DNA from: Arthrobacter koreensis
Lineage (GTDB): Bacteria > Actinomycetota > Actinomycetes > Actinomycetales > Micrococcaceae
Reading direction: 5' to 3'
Assembly: GCF_009193255.1 (NCBI RefSeq)
Contig: NZ_WACG01000002.1
Span: forward strand, 558,001 to 622,000
DNA: 64,000 bases
Of the stretch, positions 19,267 to 26,498 are shown one piece after another. Below the pieces are notes generated by a model. That model saw only the letters and a program-made list of their open reading frames with translations, was not told the DNA's origin and searched no databases. A program made the translations under genes and the position numbers. Each line of letters starts with the position of its first letter. The stretch's first letter is position 1.

Positions 19267-19746
19267 ATGAGAAAAATTGCCATCAGCCCTGTGTTCGCAC
19301 TACTGCTGCTTACAGGATGCAGTACAGCCACCGCAGGTGCTGCGGCTGGGCAGGCGACGTCTACGACAACACCGACGGGGAGTGCGGAATCCCCCAGTCC
19401 GCAAACCGTTCGGGCTACTGAAGAGCAGTCGTGCGTGGAACTCCTCGGCCCGGACGGGCAGGGCCCCTTGGGCCAGGTCATGTCAGCCGTGATAATCCGT
19501 GATGGCACATCAGGCATGGCCCTAAGCGCGGAGGATGCGCGCCCGCTGCACGGCGAACTCCAGGAAATCGCCGAAGCCGCGCCTGAGGACATCTCCCAGC
19601 TCCTGAAGGAGTTCTCCTCCCCCACCGAGAACGTCCTACGGAAAGCCGAAAACCCGGACGTGTCGTGGAACTTGAACGTGGATACCTGGACCTCAGCTGC
19701 CAGCGAACTCCAGTCCCGCTGCGAAGCGTACGTACCCTCAAACTAA
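19267..19746 (+). CDS. Hypothetical lipoprotein
   Basis: 159-residue protein with a lipoprotein signal: MRKIAISPVFALLLLTGC, with lipobox LLTGC at about residues 14-18, then a Ser/Thr/Pro-rich linker. The mature domain contains a Cys in EEQSCVELLG and another in SRCEAYVPSN, which could pair. The start is ATG 19267, and a GGGGGA-like site lies just upstream. No known domain was recognised. It stands alone between the LysR and EamA genes. The stretch 19747-20010 after it holds no gene that I can see. Confidence 0.75.
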   Translation: MRKIAISPVFALLLLTGCSTATAGAAAGQATSTTTPTGSAESPSPQTVRATEEQSCVELLGPDGQGPLGQVMSAVIIRDGTSGMALSAEDARPLHGELQEIAEAAPEDISQLLKEFSSPTENVLRKAENPDVSWNLNVDTWTSAASELQSRCEAYVPSN

Positions 19747-20010
19747 ACAGACCGTATGGCCGGAGCCCGTAGCACCCGCTGCGCAAGGTAAGCACAGCTA
19801 CACTCCCGGCGGTGCCAGTCACAGTTGGCCTTGAACCAGTTCCACTAATACGCTCCCCTTATGGACCCGATGAGCAACCTGGGGTGTTCTGCCCGCCGAG
19901 GACCGTCCGCGCGCCGCTGACAGGCATCGCGGATTCTCCCCATCCTTTTCTGAGCGGCTGCCTGTCGTCTGACTTCCTTGTCAACGACCGGTCTTTCGGT
20001 CTGCCCAGAA

Positions 20011-20901
20011 ATGGTAATCGTGTTCCACAATCTCTCTTCTCGTTCGCGCGCCCTGACGGGCGCAGCCTGCGTCATCATCGGTTCGATCAGCATCCAGATA
20101 TCCTCGGTTCTGGCCAGCGGCGTCTTTGCCGTTGCCGGTCCCCTCGCCACGAGCGGGCTCCGGCTATGGCTTGCTGCCTTCCTCCTCCTCGCCATAGCCC
20201 GGCCCCGGATACGGAGGCTGGACTCGCGGGCCTGGTCGGGGATCCTGCTGTATGGGGCGGCTATGGCTGCCATGAACGTCCTGCTTTACAGCGCCCTTGA
20301 ACGTATTCCACTTGGCTTGGCGGTCACTCTCGAGTTCCTCGGCCCGCTGGCCGTGGCCAGCCTCGGAGCCAAGGGTCTCATTGACAGGTGCCTGCCGGTA
20401 CTGACCCTGGCGGGAGTCGCCGCCGCCGCGGGCGTCCAAACCGAACCCGACGGCTTCGGTGTCCTGTTCGGACTCGGGGCCGCGGTCGCGTTCGGAACCT
20501 ACACGCTGATGGCAGGCCGGGTCGGTCAGGACAGCGCGGGCATTCAGGGACTGGCTTTGTCAGTGGGGGTTGCTGCCCTTTTGCTGTCACCGTTCTCCCT
20601 GCCCGCCGTGCCGAAGCTGGACACCGCAGACTGGGTGGCTGTGCTGATATCGGCCCTACTGGGAGTTGCCCTGGCTTACACGTTGGATTTCCTGGCCACA
20701 AAGCTCACATCTCCGCGTGTTGTCGGGACGTTGTTTGCCGTTGATCCGGCGGCGGCCGCCGTCGTCGGCGCTCTGGCGCTGGGCCAGGAACTGCCGGTTT
20801 CGGCGGTAGCCGGAATCGGCCTGGTCATCGCGTCGGGCGCCGCCATCATATGGCGAAGCGGCCGCACGTCCACGACGCCGCCGGGAGACGTTCAGCCGTA
20901 G
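20011..20901 (+). CDS. EamA/RhtA-like exporter
   Basis: Roughly 296-residue ten-TM DMT-superfamily protein resembling threonine/homoserine exporter RhtA. It has the opening GAACVIIGSISIQISSVLAS, then LASGVFAVAGPLATSGLRLW, the family segment LERIPLGLAVTLEFLGPL, and a second EamA half ending SAVAGIGLVIASGAAIIW. The start is uncertain: ATG 20011 is used here, an in-frame TTG at 19978 would add 11 residues, and neither has a strong ribosome site. A strong terminator follows 5 nt after the stop. Confidence 0.85.
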   Translation: MVIVFHNLSSRSRALTGAACVIIGSISIQISSVLASGVFAVAGPLATSGLRLWLAAFLLLAIARPRIRRLDSRAWSGILLYGAAMAAMNVLLYSALERIPLGLAVTLEFLGPLAVASLGAKGLIDRCLPVLTLAGVAAAAGVQTEPDGFGVLFGLGAAVAFGTYTLMAGRVGQDSAGIQGLALSVGVAALLLSPFSLPAVPKLDTADWVAVLISALLGVALAYTLDFLATKLTSPRVVGTLFAVDPAAAAVVGALALGQELPVSAVAGIGLVIASGAAIIWRSGRTSTTPPGDVQP

Positions 20902-20905
20902 AGTT

Positions 20906-20941
20906 GCGGGCACTGGCTGCGCGTCCCCAGCCAGTGCCCGC
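20906..20941 (+). terminator. Rho-independent terminator after the EamA gene
   Basis: Perfect 14-bp stem: GCGGGCACTGGCTG (20906-20919) with its complement at 20928-20941, an 8-nt loop, then TTGTTCTTGTC. The gene-free stretch 20942-21102 beyond it shows nothing I can name. Confidence 0.88.
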
Positions 20942-21102
20942 TTGTTCTTGTCTGCGACCACCCCCTGCCCTGAAAAACACGTGCGGACGGGATCCTTCGG
21001 CCCGGACGGTTCAACTCATAGCCCGGGATGTCCGGTGCCCTTGCCTCGGTCGCGCCAATATGTCGTTTCGCTGCTGCCGAACGAACCGTGCGACGCGGAC
21101 CC

Positions 21103-21453
21103 CTATGGCCGCTGCGGCAAAATTTGTTTCGGTAACCAGTCCCGCTTCGACTTAGAGGCCACCACACTGACCGGCGTTTGGGTAACATCCAGACGCTGCA
21201 GCTTCGCCAGCACGCACCAGCTCTCAGAGATGACCGCGGCTGAGTAGCGGCGGCTATCCCCGGGAATGTTTCCTCCCTGCCAGCCATCGACAGGTGCCGG
21301 ACACTACGCTTCGATGCTGGCAACCGAGTACCACAGGACTGCAGCAGGAGGATCCTCACCCGCTGAGTATTCTTACGAAGGTTCCTGGCGATCGACCGTA
21401 AAGACTCTCCACGTCGCCACTTCCCACAGCTGATCCTGCTGCTCAGCAATCAC
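21103..21453 (-). pseudogene. Degenerate small gene downstream of the S51 peptidase
   Basis: Read in one minus-strand frame from GTG 21453, this stretch gives coding-like sequence interrupted by two stops. The pieces are IAEQQDQLWEVATWRVFTVD, then TAA, EYSAGEDPPAAVLWYSVASI, then TAG, a longer piece with GWQGGNIPGDSRRYSAAVIS and WCVLAKLQRLDVTQTPVSVV, and finally a TAG. The composition is protein-like (Trp, Val, balanced charge), unlike the Arg/Ser-rich open frame that overlaps it. Family unknown. It lies 10 nt past the stop of the S51 gene, in the same direction. Confidence 0.5.
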
Positions 21454-21463
21454 CCCATAACGC

Positions 21464-22102
21464 CTACTCGTTTTCAGAGGATTCGACGCAGCGTATATTT
21501 CCGTCTACGACGAGAAGTGCTTCGGTATCTGCCAGCATCGTCAGTCCGGGTGTGCCCTCGAATTGGTGAGCTACCGCGGTGATCGTTTCGGGCGGGTAGG
21601 GAGGCAATAGCCCATCAGCATGGGGCAGAATCACTGCGTCTACCAGGCTAAGCCCATTGAAGTTGTCTAAAGAGACTCCCTCGGTGTGTCCGTCGAGAGC
21701 GATCGCCGGCTCAATGTTTTTCCCCATAATCATCGCTCCGGCACTCGCTCCCATGTAAGGCAGCCCTGCTCGAATCCGTTCAATCAATACTGTGTCGGCA
21801 CCGACGCGTCGCAGGGTCGCCATAAGGTAGTCGGCCATGCCGCCGGAAACATAGATCGCGTTCACCGTATCGAGCACAGCGGCAAGGTCAGCTGCAGTTC
21901 CCCTCCCGATTTTTACGGGCACTAGGGAGTATCCCAGTTCTTGAAGTTGGAGGCGTTCGCGTTCGACGAAGGGCACGTTCCCAAGAGGTACGGAGGCATC
22001 ATCAATGTAGGCGATGCGTGTGGCTGCGCGGGCATCAAGACTCGGGGTATTTAAAAACCTGGGAATGGCGCCGATGAATCTAGAGAGTAGGAGCATCTTC
22101 AT
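21464..22102 (-). CDS. Peptidase S51 / type 1 glutamine amidotransferase-like protein
   Basis: 212-residue protein of the S51 (dipeptidase E, cyanophycinase) clan. The nucleophile elbow is GASAGAMIMG near residue 117, preceded by AIYVSGGMADYLMATLR and followed by the HADGL segment around 160 that would supply the His. Dipeptidase E cleaves N-terminal Asp dipeptides, but the substrate here is unknown. The start is ATG 22102. A copy of the AGGGATCCCT-type repeat lies about 25 nt upstream, in the same orientation as this gene. It marks the left end of the accessory region. Confidence 0.82.
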   Translation of the reverse strand: MKMLLLSRFIGAIPRFLNTPSLDARAATRIAYIDDASVPLGNVPFVERERLQLQELGYSLVPVKIGRGTAADLAAVLDTVNAIYVSGGMADYLMATLRRVGADTVLIERIRAGLPYMGASAGAMIMGKNIEPAIALDGHTEGVSLDNFNGLSLVDAVILPHADGLLPPYPPETITAVAHQFEGTPGLTMLADTEALLVVDGNIRCVESSENE

Positions 22103-22125
22103 ACATGCAGCCTACGAGGAGCCAC

Positions 22126-22145
22126 TGACACGCTCAGGGGATAGT
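22126..22145 (-). repeat. AGGGATCCCT-type intergenic repeat, copy A
   Basis: On the minus strand: ACTATCCCCTGAGCGTGTCA. It matches the ATCCCTGAGCGnGACA part of the family. It is the only inverted copy, just upstream of the S51 gene. Confidence 0.55.
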
Positions 22146-22310
22146 CGCTTCGAGTGAAAGTGAACGTTTGGTCAGCCAATCTCCCAGCCCACAGGCGACA
22201 GGTCGCCCAGAAACGGTGGTGTTAGAGACACCGGCAGCCGCGACCGGAAACGCCCGCAGTATCTGTCTCGTTCTTCGTATACCAAGGGAGGAAGCTGGAA
22301 GGTGTGCCAG

Positions 22311-22334
22311 TCAGGGATACTCAGCGCGAGACGC
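22311..22334 (+). repeat. AGGGATCCCT-type intergenic repeat, copy B
   Basis: TCAGGGATACTCAGCGCGAG followed by ACGC. It continues into a longer duplication (from 22321) shared with copy E at 25404 onward, and precedes a small membrane-protein gene. Confidence 0.6.
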
Positions 22335-22348
22335 TGTCAGGGGTATTA

Positions 22349-22690
22349 ATGACGCGGACACCGTACGGTGCATTACCTCTGGACATCTACGGGACGATCC
22401 TCTTCTTTGTCAGTGTCTTGGGCGGACTTACGCTCATCGTGGCCGGCCAACTTTGGGCAGCGGGCCACTCGCGAACCAAAGGAACACCGTTGAGACGCGA
22501 AAGAAAGGCTTGGATAGCGCTGATCGGGGTAGGTGCAGTTCTCATCGTGGGTGCCGCCCTCACTAATGATCACCCCATCAAGGAAACCATCGACAAAATC
22601 GGCGACGGCCGGGGTATGCGTGAAGCCATGGTCCAACCGATCGCTCTCAACCGCTTAGCTTCAATGCGGAGCTTCGGTAGCGTGCCGTGA
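22349..22690 (+). CDS. Small membrane protein (duplicate 1, with altered start and C-terminal extension)
   Basis: 113 residues from ATG 22349, which has AGGGG 5 nt upstream. Two hydrophobic segments (YGTILFFVSVLGGLTLIVAG and WIALIGVGAVLIVGAAL) flank a basic loop SRTKGTPLRRERKA. The region is collinear without gaps with the gene at 25462-25653, but that gene's ATG corresponds to CTG 22379 here. The upstream TAA of the other copy is TTA here, so the frame is open to a new ATG. The C-terminus is ~40 residues longer. An in-frame GTG at 22304 is a further possible start. Function unknown. Confidence 0.6.
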   Translation: MTRTPYGALPLDIYGTILFFVSVLGGLTLIVAGQLWAAGHSRTKGTPLRRERKAWIALIGVGAVLIVGAALTNDHPIKETIDKIGDGRGMREAMVQPIALNRLASMRSFGSVP

Positions 22691-23154
22691 GAGGCATTAT
22701 TTGTTACGTTCACGAAATGGACGACGGTCAGGAGCAGACGAACAAGTCCGGTGTGGTCAGCTATAAGGCTGACTATCGGCCGCGAGGCAAGAACGACGCC
22801 GTGACGCACCGCCTCACCATAGGGGAATATGCCACTCTCAACGATCTCTGAGTGGCGCATGGCATCACGCTTTCCTTTGACGTGGAGGGACTCAAGGCGG
22901 TCGAATCAATGATTGCGAAACGAGGCCAGATCGAAGCCTCATTAGCTTCCGAGCTGGGGGTTTATTTGGCAGACGTACTGAGCGTGACCCTGCCGGATGC
23001 CAAGTGGGAGGTGAATGGGTATCAGCGCCCTGTCATCGTCATCGGAGAACTCAAGCGGTGGGACGTCATTGATTATGTTGAGCGGGTGGCGAACACTCGG
23101 ATGGATGTTCTGTCTGCCGGCCTAGATTACGGACGTTCCTTCGCGGAGCAATGA
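22687..23154 (+). pseudogene. Small orphan gene split by an in-frame TGA
   Basis: One continuous frame runs from GTG 22687 (or ATG 22717) to TGA 23152-23154 and is broken only by a TGA at 22849-22851. Upstream it reads ...VTHRLTIGEYATLNDL, then the stop, and immediately VAHGITLSFDVEGLKAVESM and LGVYLADVLSVTLPDAKWEV. A TGG (Trp) in place of the TGA would give one ~155-residue protein. The layout resembles the actinobacterial DUF6278-type proteins, but I hold that loosely. The second half alone (GTG 22852, 100 residues) could still be translated. A terminator follows directly. Confidence 0.55.
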
Positions 23155-23187
23155 GATGGTGCCCGTCCAACGCGAACGGGCACCATC
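23155..23187 (+). terminator. Hairpin terminator
   Basis: GATGGTGCCCGT (23155-23166) pairs perfectly with ACGGGCACCATC (23176-23187), directly abutting the stop codon of the preceding gene. Confidence 0.8.
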
Positions 23188-23207
23188 AGTGAATCTGGTT
23201 GGGCAAT

Positions 23208-23321
23208 CTATCCGCAGTCGAAGCGCTGTTCAGCAGTACGTTCTCCAGCCACCCACGCTGTGCCATCCAAAGTCAGGACCCCGTTCGCGGACCCCCGGAA
23301 GCCACTGAGGTTGCCCGCGCG
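23208..23321 (-). pseudogene. Truncated 3' end of an unknown gene
   Basis: On the minus strand a short frame reads GNLSGFRGSANGVLTLDGTA and continues WVAGERTAEQRFDCG to a TAG at 23208-23210. It is preceded by a stop (23322-23324) and has no start. The sequence looks like a genuine C-terminus. The fragment ends at the upstream side next to repeat copy C, as if the rest of the gene had been lost there. Confidence 0.35.
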
Positions 23322-23330
23322 TCATGCGTC

Positions 23331-23357
23331 CCCTGAGAGATCCCTCAGCGCGTTTAC
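23331..23357 (+). repeat. AGGGATCCCT-type intergenic repeat, copy C
   Basis: CCCTGAGAGATCCCTCAGCG followed by CGTTTAC. The CTGAG/CTCAG arms make this copy a small hairpin. It lies between a gene remnant and the 3' end of the gene at 23389-24009. Confidence 0.6.
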
Positions 23358-23388
23358 GGATCCATTGGAGCCGGTAGCGGGCGTGCGG

Positions 23389-24009
23389 TCAGTCGCCAGC
23401 GCTCCGGGGCAGTAAATCTCGATCTGCCCTCACCGGCACAGTGTCGAGGCGAAGGTCATCCATCAGTTGTCGAAAGAGGAATGGCTCGGCGGCCACGATC
23501 AAAGAGTCCGGATACAGCCGTCCACCCCATGCAAGACGCCGTTCGGCATCCCATGCGAACTCCGGGACCCTTCGCCCGGCCATCGCATCGTCAAAACTTA
23601 CGTGTGCCTCGAAGTATTCGTCTCCGAAGACTCGCCCTGGCGAGTTCGTCCGTGGCGCTTCGGCGTATCCCATCCACCGAAGATATTGGAGCTTTATGGA
23701 GCCAATCGCGTCACGAAGCGCATTGGCAGTTTCCTCATCCAGCTCGCCCATGCAGGAGACGAGACCGCGAATGGATGGTTGTTCCTGGGCCATCCCCGCG
23801 GTCGCTTCAAACCAATCCAGCGAAGCGGATTGATCTTCTACGGAGACGTATCGGGACCATCGCACAATGTTTTCGGTCTCATCGAGAGAGGGCTCTCGAA
23901 AAGGAAGGAATAGGCGCAGCATCGGTAGGTCACGATGCGTTGACGGGATGATATCGCACGCGTAAGTGGCCCGGCCTGACTCTTCCAGTCCTATACTCCC
24001 GTCGTCCAA
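23389..24009 (-). CDS. Hypothetical protein
   Basis: Up to 206 residues, soluble and acidic. It contains FLPFREPSLDETENIVRWSR, YLRWMGYAEAPRTNSPGRVF, GDEYFEAHVSFDDAMAGRRV and a C-terminal FLFRQLMDDLRLDTVPVRAD. No family was recognised. The start is uncertain: TTG 24009 is the longest form, and ATG 23922 (MLRLFLPFREP) would remove 29 less convincing residues. Neither has a clear ribosome site. It is bounded on both sides by repeat copies C and D. Confidence 0.6.
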   Translation of the reverse strand: MDDGSIGLEESGRATYACDIIPSTHRDLPMLRLFLPFREPSLDETENIVRWSRYVSVEDQSASLDWFEATAGMAQEQPSIRGLVSCMGELDEETANALRDAIGSIKLQYLRWMGYAEAPRTNSPGRVFGDEYFEAHVSFDDAMAGRRVPEFAWDAERRLAWGGRLYPDSLIVAAEPFLFRQLMDDLRLDTVPVRADRDLLPRSAGD

Positions 24010-24160
24010 CCTGAAATCTTAGCTCTGTGGGCATCAGGATTCTCTTCAGTGATTTTTCGAAGATTTCGAGCGGCTCTATTTGTCCGGGAACCTCAAGAGG
24101 AATTCTTCGCGCACGATGCCGAGTTGGATACGACGATCGCAACGCGTCGAGATGTTCCAT

Positions 24161-24184
24161 TTAGGGATCCCTCACTGGGACAGC
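24161..24184 (+). repeat. AGGGATCCCT-type intergenic repeat, copy D
   Basis: TTAGGGATCCCTCACTGGGA followed by CAGC, located about 85 nt upstream of the membrane-protein gene at 24268. Confidence 0.65.
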
Positions 24185-24267
24185 TCTGTCACCATGGCGT
24201 ACCCCAGAAATCGATGCGTGGAATCCAACAGCTTCCCGGAGGAGCTAAAGGCAGTAAAGTGCGATTC

Positions 24268-24969
24268 ATGACATTGGGGGATGCTGCACCAGTCCTTGAT
24301 CGCAGGCCGTGGACGTTCGCCGGGGTGTGCGTGATGGTCGTTTCGCTGACACTGCTCGCTTATGGATCTTCCCAGGTGCCCGTGATCCAGCTACTGCCTT
24401 GGTACGTGGTCGCGTATCTCCTGATCGGTGCGTGCATCTTCTTTCCGACCGGAAGACTCACCTCGCTGCGACAGGCCGCGGCATTCCTGCTGCCAGGTAC
24501 CCTACTCGTGGTCCTGGCCTTGTTGGATTTCGGCCTCTGGGCCGGTGGCTGGCTGCTTGGGCTGCCGGCCTGGGGGCTGCTGCTGAGCCGATGGACACCG
24601 GCAAACCCACTCCGCGTGCTGCAGGTTCTGAAGTTCTTCAGCTTGCTGGCGCTCGGTCTGGTCATCTTCACGTTGAACGTCATCTTCGTGGTCTTCAGCC
24701 TTGGATTATTCGTGTTGCCGATCATCCCCTTCGTCCGGCTGGTCGACCCCGCGTACCGCGTCCGGCCATTCCAGACTGGGGCCGAGGTTTTGCTGGGGAT
24801 CGCGGTACTGGTGCTTGCCTTTGCAGTTCCCACTCCGGAAGGAACTTGGTCGTCGTCCTGGATTGAAGCAGGAGGAGCCGCGACAGCGGGGCTCATGATC
24901 GCATTCTGGGCCCGCGGGGTCCCACGCCGCTCCAAGCGCGCTCAGTTCAACAGCGGAGCCGTTGTCTGA
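24268..24969 (+). CDS. Multi-pass membrane protein
   Basis: 233 residues from ATG 24268. It has about six hydrophobic segments, for example VVSLTLLAYGSS, LLPWYVVAYLLIGACIFF, FLLPGTLLVVLALLDFGLWA, VIFTLNVIFVVFSLGLFVLP and VLLGIAVLVLAFAV. It ends with a short basic tail (RRSKRAQFNS). The frame is open upstream to 24049, but that part spans repeat copy D and is not protein-like. Function unknown. Confidence 0.65.
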   Translation: MTLGDAAPVLDRRPWTFAGVCVMVVSLTLLAYGSSQVPVIQLLPWYVVAYLLIGACIFFPTGRLTSLRQAAAFLLPGTLLVVLALLDFGLWAGGWLLGLPAWGLLLSRWTPANPLRVLQVLKFFSLLALGLVIFTLNVIFVVFSLGLFVLPIIPFVRLVDPAYRVRPFQTGAEVLLGIAVLVLAFAVPTPEGTWSSSWIEAGGAATAGLMIAFWARGVPRRSKRAQFNSGAVV

Positions 24970-25017
24970 ACATCGCAGATCTCATCCTTGAGCACGACGT
25001 CTGGGGTGCCGGTGAGG

Positions 25018-25326
25018 CTACTCATCGTATTCCACGTCAGCGAAGGCTTTGACCTCTGATCGAAGCTGTTCGGCGACACTGGCACCCTCAGACTTCCAAG
25101 CCCGTTCCTTGGCGCGCGAACTCCAATCGTTCTCGTAAAGGGTCTCTGCATGCCAAGCGTCGTACGAGGCGCGGAGACGATCCGTTAGGGTTTCTGACAA
25201 CCCGAAGTCATCCGGCTCCATTGTGTATTTGCTCGGGTGGCCGCGGGCGCTCTTCACCCAAAGTGGCCACCGGTGCCCGTAGTCAGGAAACAGGCGGATG
25301 ACTCGACGGGCGGGGTCGTCTGACAT
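25018..25326 (-). CDS. Small orphan protein with FPDY motif (paralogue 1)
   Basis: 102 residues from ATG 25326: RRVIRLFPDYGHRWPLWVKS, then MEPDDFGLSETLTDRLRASY, W-rich helices, and EQLRSEVKAFADVEYDE at the end. It shares the order R-[LM]-FPDY, LW, ED/DDxGL, two helices with Trp, LA/EQL-x-x-E and a final Y-x-D with the gene at 28364-28831. The two are paralogues of one small family of unknown function. Confidence 0.65.
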   Translation of the reverse strand: MSDDPARRVIRLFPDYGHRWPLWVKSARGHPSKYTMEPDDFGLSETLTDRLRASYDAWHAETLYENDWSSRAKERAWKSEGASVAEQLRSEVKAFADVEYDE

Positions 25327-25391
25327 GACCAAATACTAGCCCCAGGCCGGTGTCCTAACGCCGGCCTTTCCTGTGTCGATCGGACTCCCTG

Positions 25392-25416
25392 TAAGCCGAT
25401 CCCTCAGTGCGAGACG
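25392..25416 (+). repeat. AGGGATCCCT-type intergenic repeat, copy E
   Basis: TAAGCCGATCCCTCAGTGCG followed by AGACG. It is continuous with a duplicated block that runs into the small membrane-protein gene and is shared with copy B. Confidence 0.6.
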
Positions 25417-25640
25417 CTGTCAGGGGTATTAATCACGCAGACACCGTACGATGCATAAGCGATGGACACCTACGGCACGATCCTCTTCTTTGTCTGCCTC
25501 TTGGGCGGAGTTGCGCTCATCGTGGCCGGCGCACTTTGGGCAGCGCGCCACCCGCGAACCAAAGGAAAACCGTTGGGCCGTGAAAGAAAGGCTTGGATAG
25601 CGCTGCTCGGGCTAGGTGCAGTTCTCATTGTGGGTGCCGT
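25404..25640 (+). repeat. Duplicated block (other copy 22321-22557)
   Basis: Starting at TCAGYGCGAGACGCTGTCAG, the two blocks align without gaps across the repeat, the leader and the membrane-protein gene. The homologous start codon is 58 nt in from the block edge in both copies. Point differences alter start and stop codons in copy 1. Confidence 0.8.
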
Positions 25641-25653
25641 CCTGAGCTTGTAG
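25462..25653 (+). CDS. Small membrane protein (duplicate 2)
   Basis: 63 residues from ATG 25462. Two hydrophobic segments (YGTILFFVCLLGGVALIVAG and IALLGLGAVLIVGAVLSL) are joined by a basic loop HPRTKGKPLGRERKAW. It is a close paralogue of the gene at 22349-22690, and here the gene is compact and ends right after TM2. No clear ribosome site is seen. Function unknown. Confidence 0.65.
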   Translation: MDTYGTILFFVCLLGGVALIVAGALWAARHPRTKGKPLGRERKAWIALLGLGAVLIVGAVLSL

Positions 25654-25708
25654 GGTCCCGAATCCGTCCTCAGCGCCGAAGCGTCGCAGTGCACTTCCCG
25701 CAAGGGGA

Positions 25709-25942
25709 CTACTCACTGTCCTGTGGAGTCCTGGCATAGACCGGGTCTGACCGAGTCTGGAAGATGATTCCCGTTATCAGCAGAGAAGTGGCGATCAGGC
25801 CAAGCGGCAGATCCACGTTGTAACCCAAGAGACTAACTACAAGGGGCGTCAGCACCGCCAGCGCGGACAGAAAGAAGAGCGCTCTTGCAACACATTTCAT
25901 TCTGCGCTGTCGAATGACGGCGGCTGGGGGATATTCTTCCAA
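25709..25942 (-). CDS. Small membrane protein
   Basis: 77 residues from TTG 25942, chosen because AGAGGAG lies 8 nt upstream. Two hydrophobic segments (ALFFLSALAVLTPLVVSLLG and LPLGLIATSLLITGIIF), a basic N-terminus (RQRRMKC) and an acidic tail ending TPQDSE. Function unknown. Confidence 0.6.
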   Translation of the reverse strand: MEEYPPAAVIRQRRMKCVARALFFLSALAVLTPLVVSLLGYNVDLPLGLIATSLLITGIIFQTRSDPVYARTPQDSE

Positions 25943-26063
25943 TGACGCATCTCCTCTGCTTTCACAGGCTCGTCGACCGGTCATTGCAGAATGGTGCTGA
26001 CGTTGTGCTGCGTGGCAGTTTCCAGGGAACCACCCATCATGTTTCCATGCCTAGGTGCCGCAG

Positions 26064-26087
26064 TAAGGGATCCCTGAGCGGGACACC
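26064..26087 (+). repeat. AGGGATCCCT-type intergenic repeat, copy F
   Basis: TAAGGGATCCCTGAGCGGGA followed by CACC. This is the copy closest to the family consensus. Confidence 0.7.
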
Positions 26088-26101
26088 TCCCGGCACGGTG
26101 A

Positions 26102-26317
26102 TCAGGAGCGGAATTGGTCATCTGCATTTGTCTGGTGACCTGACTTCCTCATCACCTTGACTACAACGAGAACCGTCACGAAGAAAGCAAAAACCAATAC
26201 GTAGGCCATTCGAGTAGGAGTTGGGTCGAAGGCAAAAATAATCGCTAGCAGGTACAGCAAACCAATTTGAAGCCAGGACGGATCACGGTATCTCCATCGC
26301 CTGCGGCCACTTGCCAT
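26102..26317 (-). CDS. Small membrane protein
   Basis: 71 residues from ATG 26317, with GGAG 8 nt upstream. A very basic N-terminus (GRRRWRYRDP) precedes two hydrophobic segments (WLQIGLLYLLAIIFAF and MAYVLVFAFFVTVLVVV). It is enclosed by repeat copies F and G as a single-gene unit. Function unknown. Confidence 0.65.
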   Translation of the reverse strand: MASGRRRWRYRDPSWLQIGLLYLLAIIFAFDPTPTRMAYVLVFAFFVTVLVVVKVMRKSGHQTNADDQFRS

Positions 26318-26441
26318 AGCTGTACTCCGAGGTTGTTAGCGGCCTCTCCACAGGTTGGCCGGTGGTGACAATCTAGCCATTGATCGCCCGTATGGCGAGC
26401 AATCGTACGTCCTGTATGCAGGAACGGTCGGCGTGACCCGC

Positions 26442-26465
26442 TGAGGGACCCCTGATCGCGACACC
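26442..26465 (+). repeat. AGGGATCCCT-type intergenic repeat, copy G
   Basis: TGAGGGACCCCTGATCGCGA followed by CACC, 34 nt upstream of the gene at 26499. Confidence 0.65.
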
Positions 26466-26498
26466 ACGCGCGCCAACGGGGAGGGGTAGGGTGCAGCC

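Noticed and set aside
20892-21449. Long minus-strand open frame of 185 residues
   Set aside because: It is Arg/Ser-rich and not protein-like. Another minus frame over the same stretch reads as a genuine but degraded gene, so the open frame is a shadow.
22849-22851. TGA read as selenocysteine
   Set aside because: No redox-site context and no evident SECIS-like hairpin just downstream. A Trp-to-stop change is simpler.
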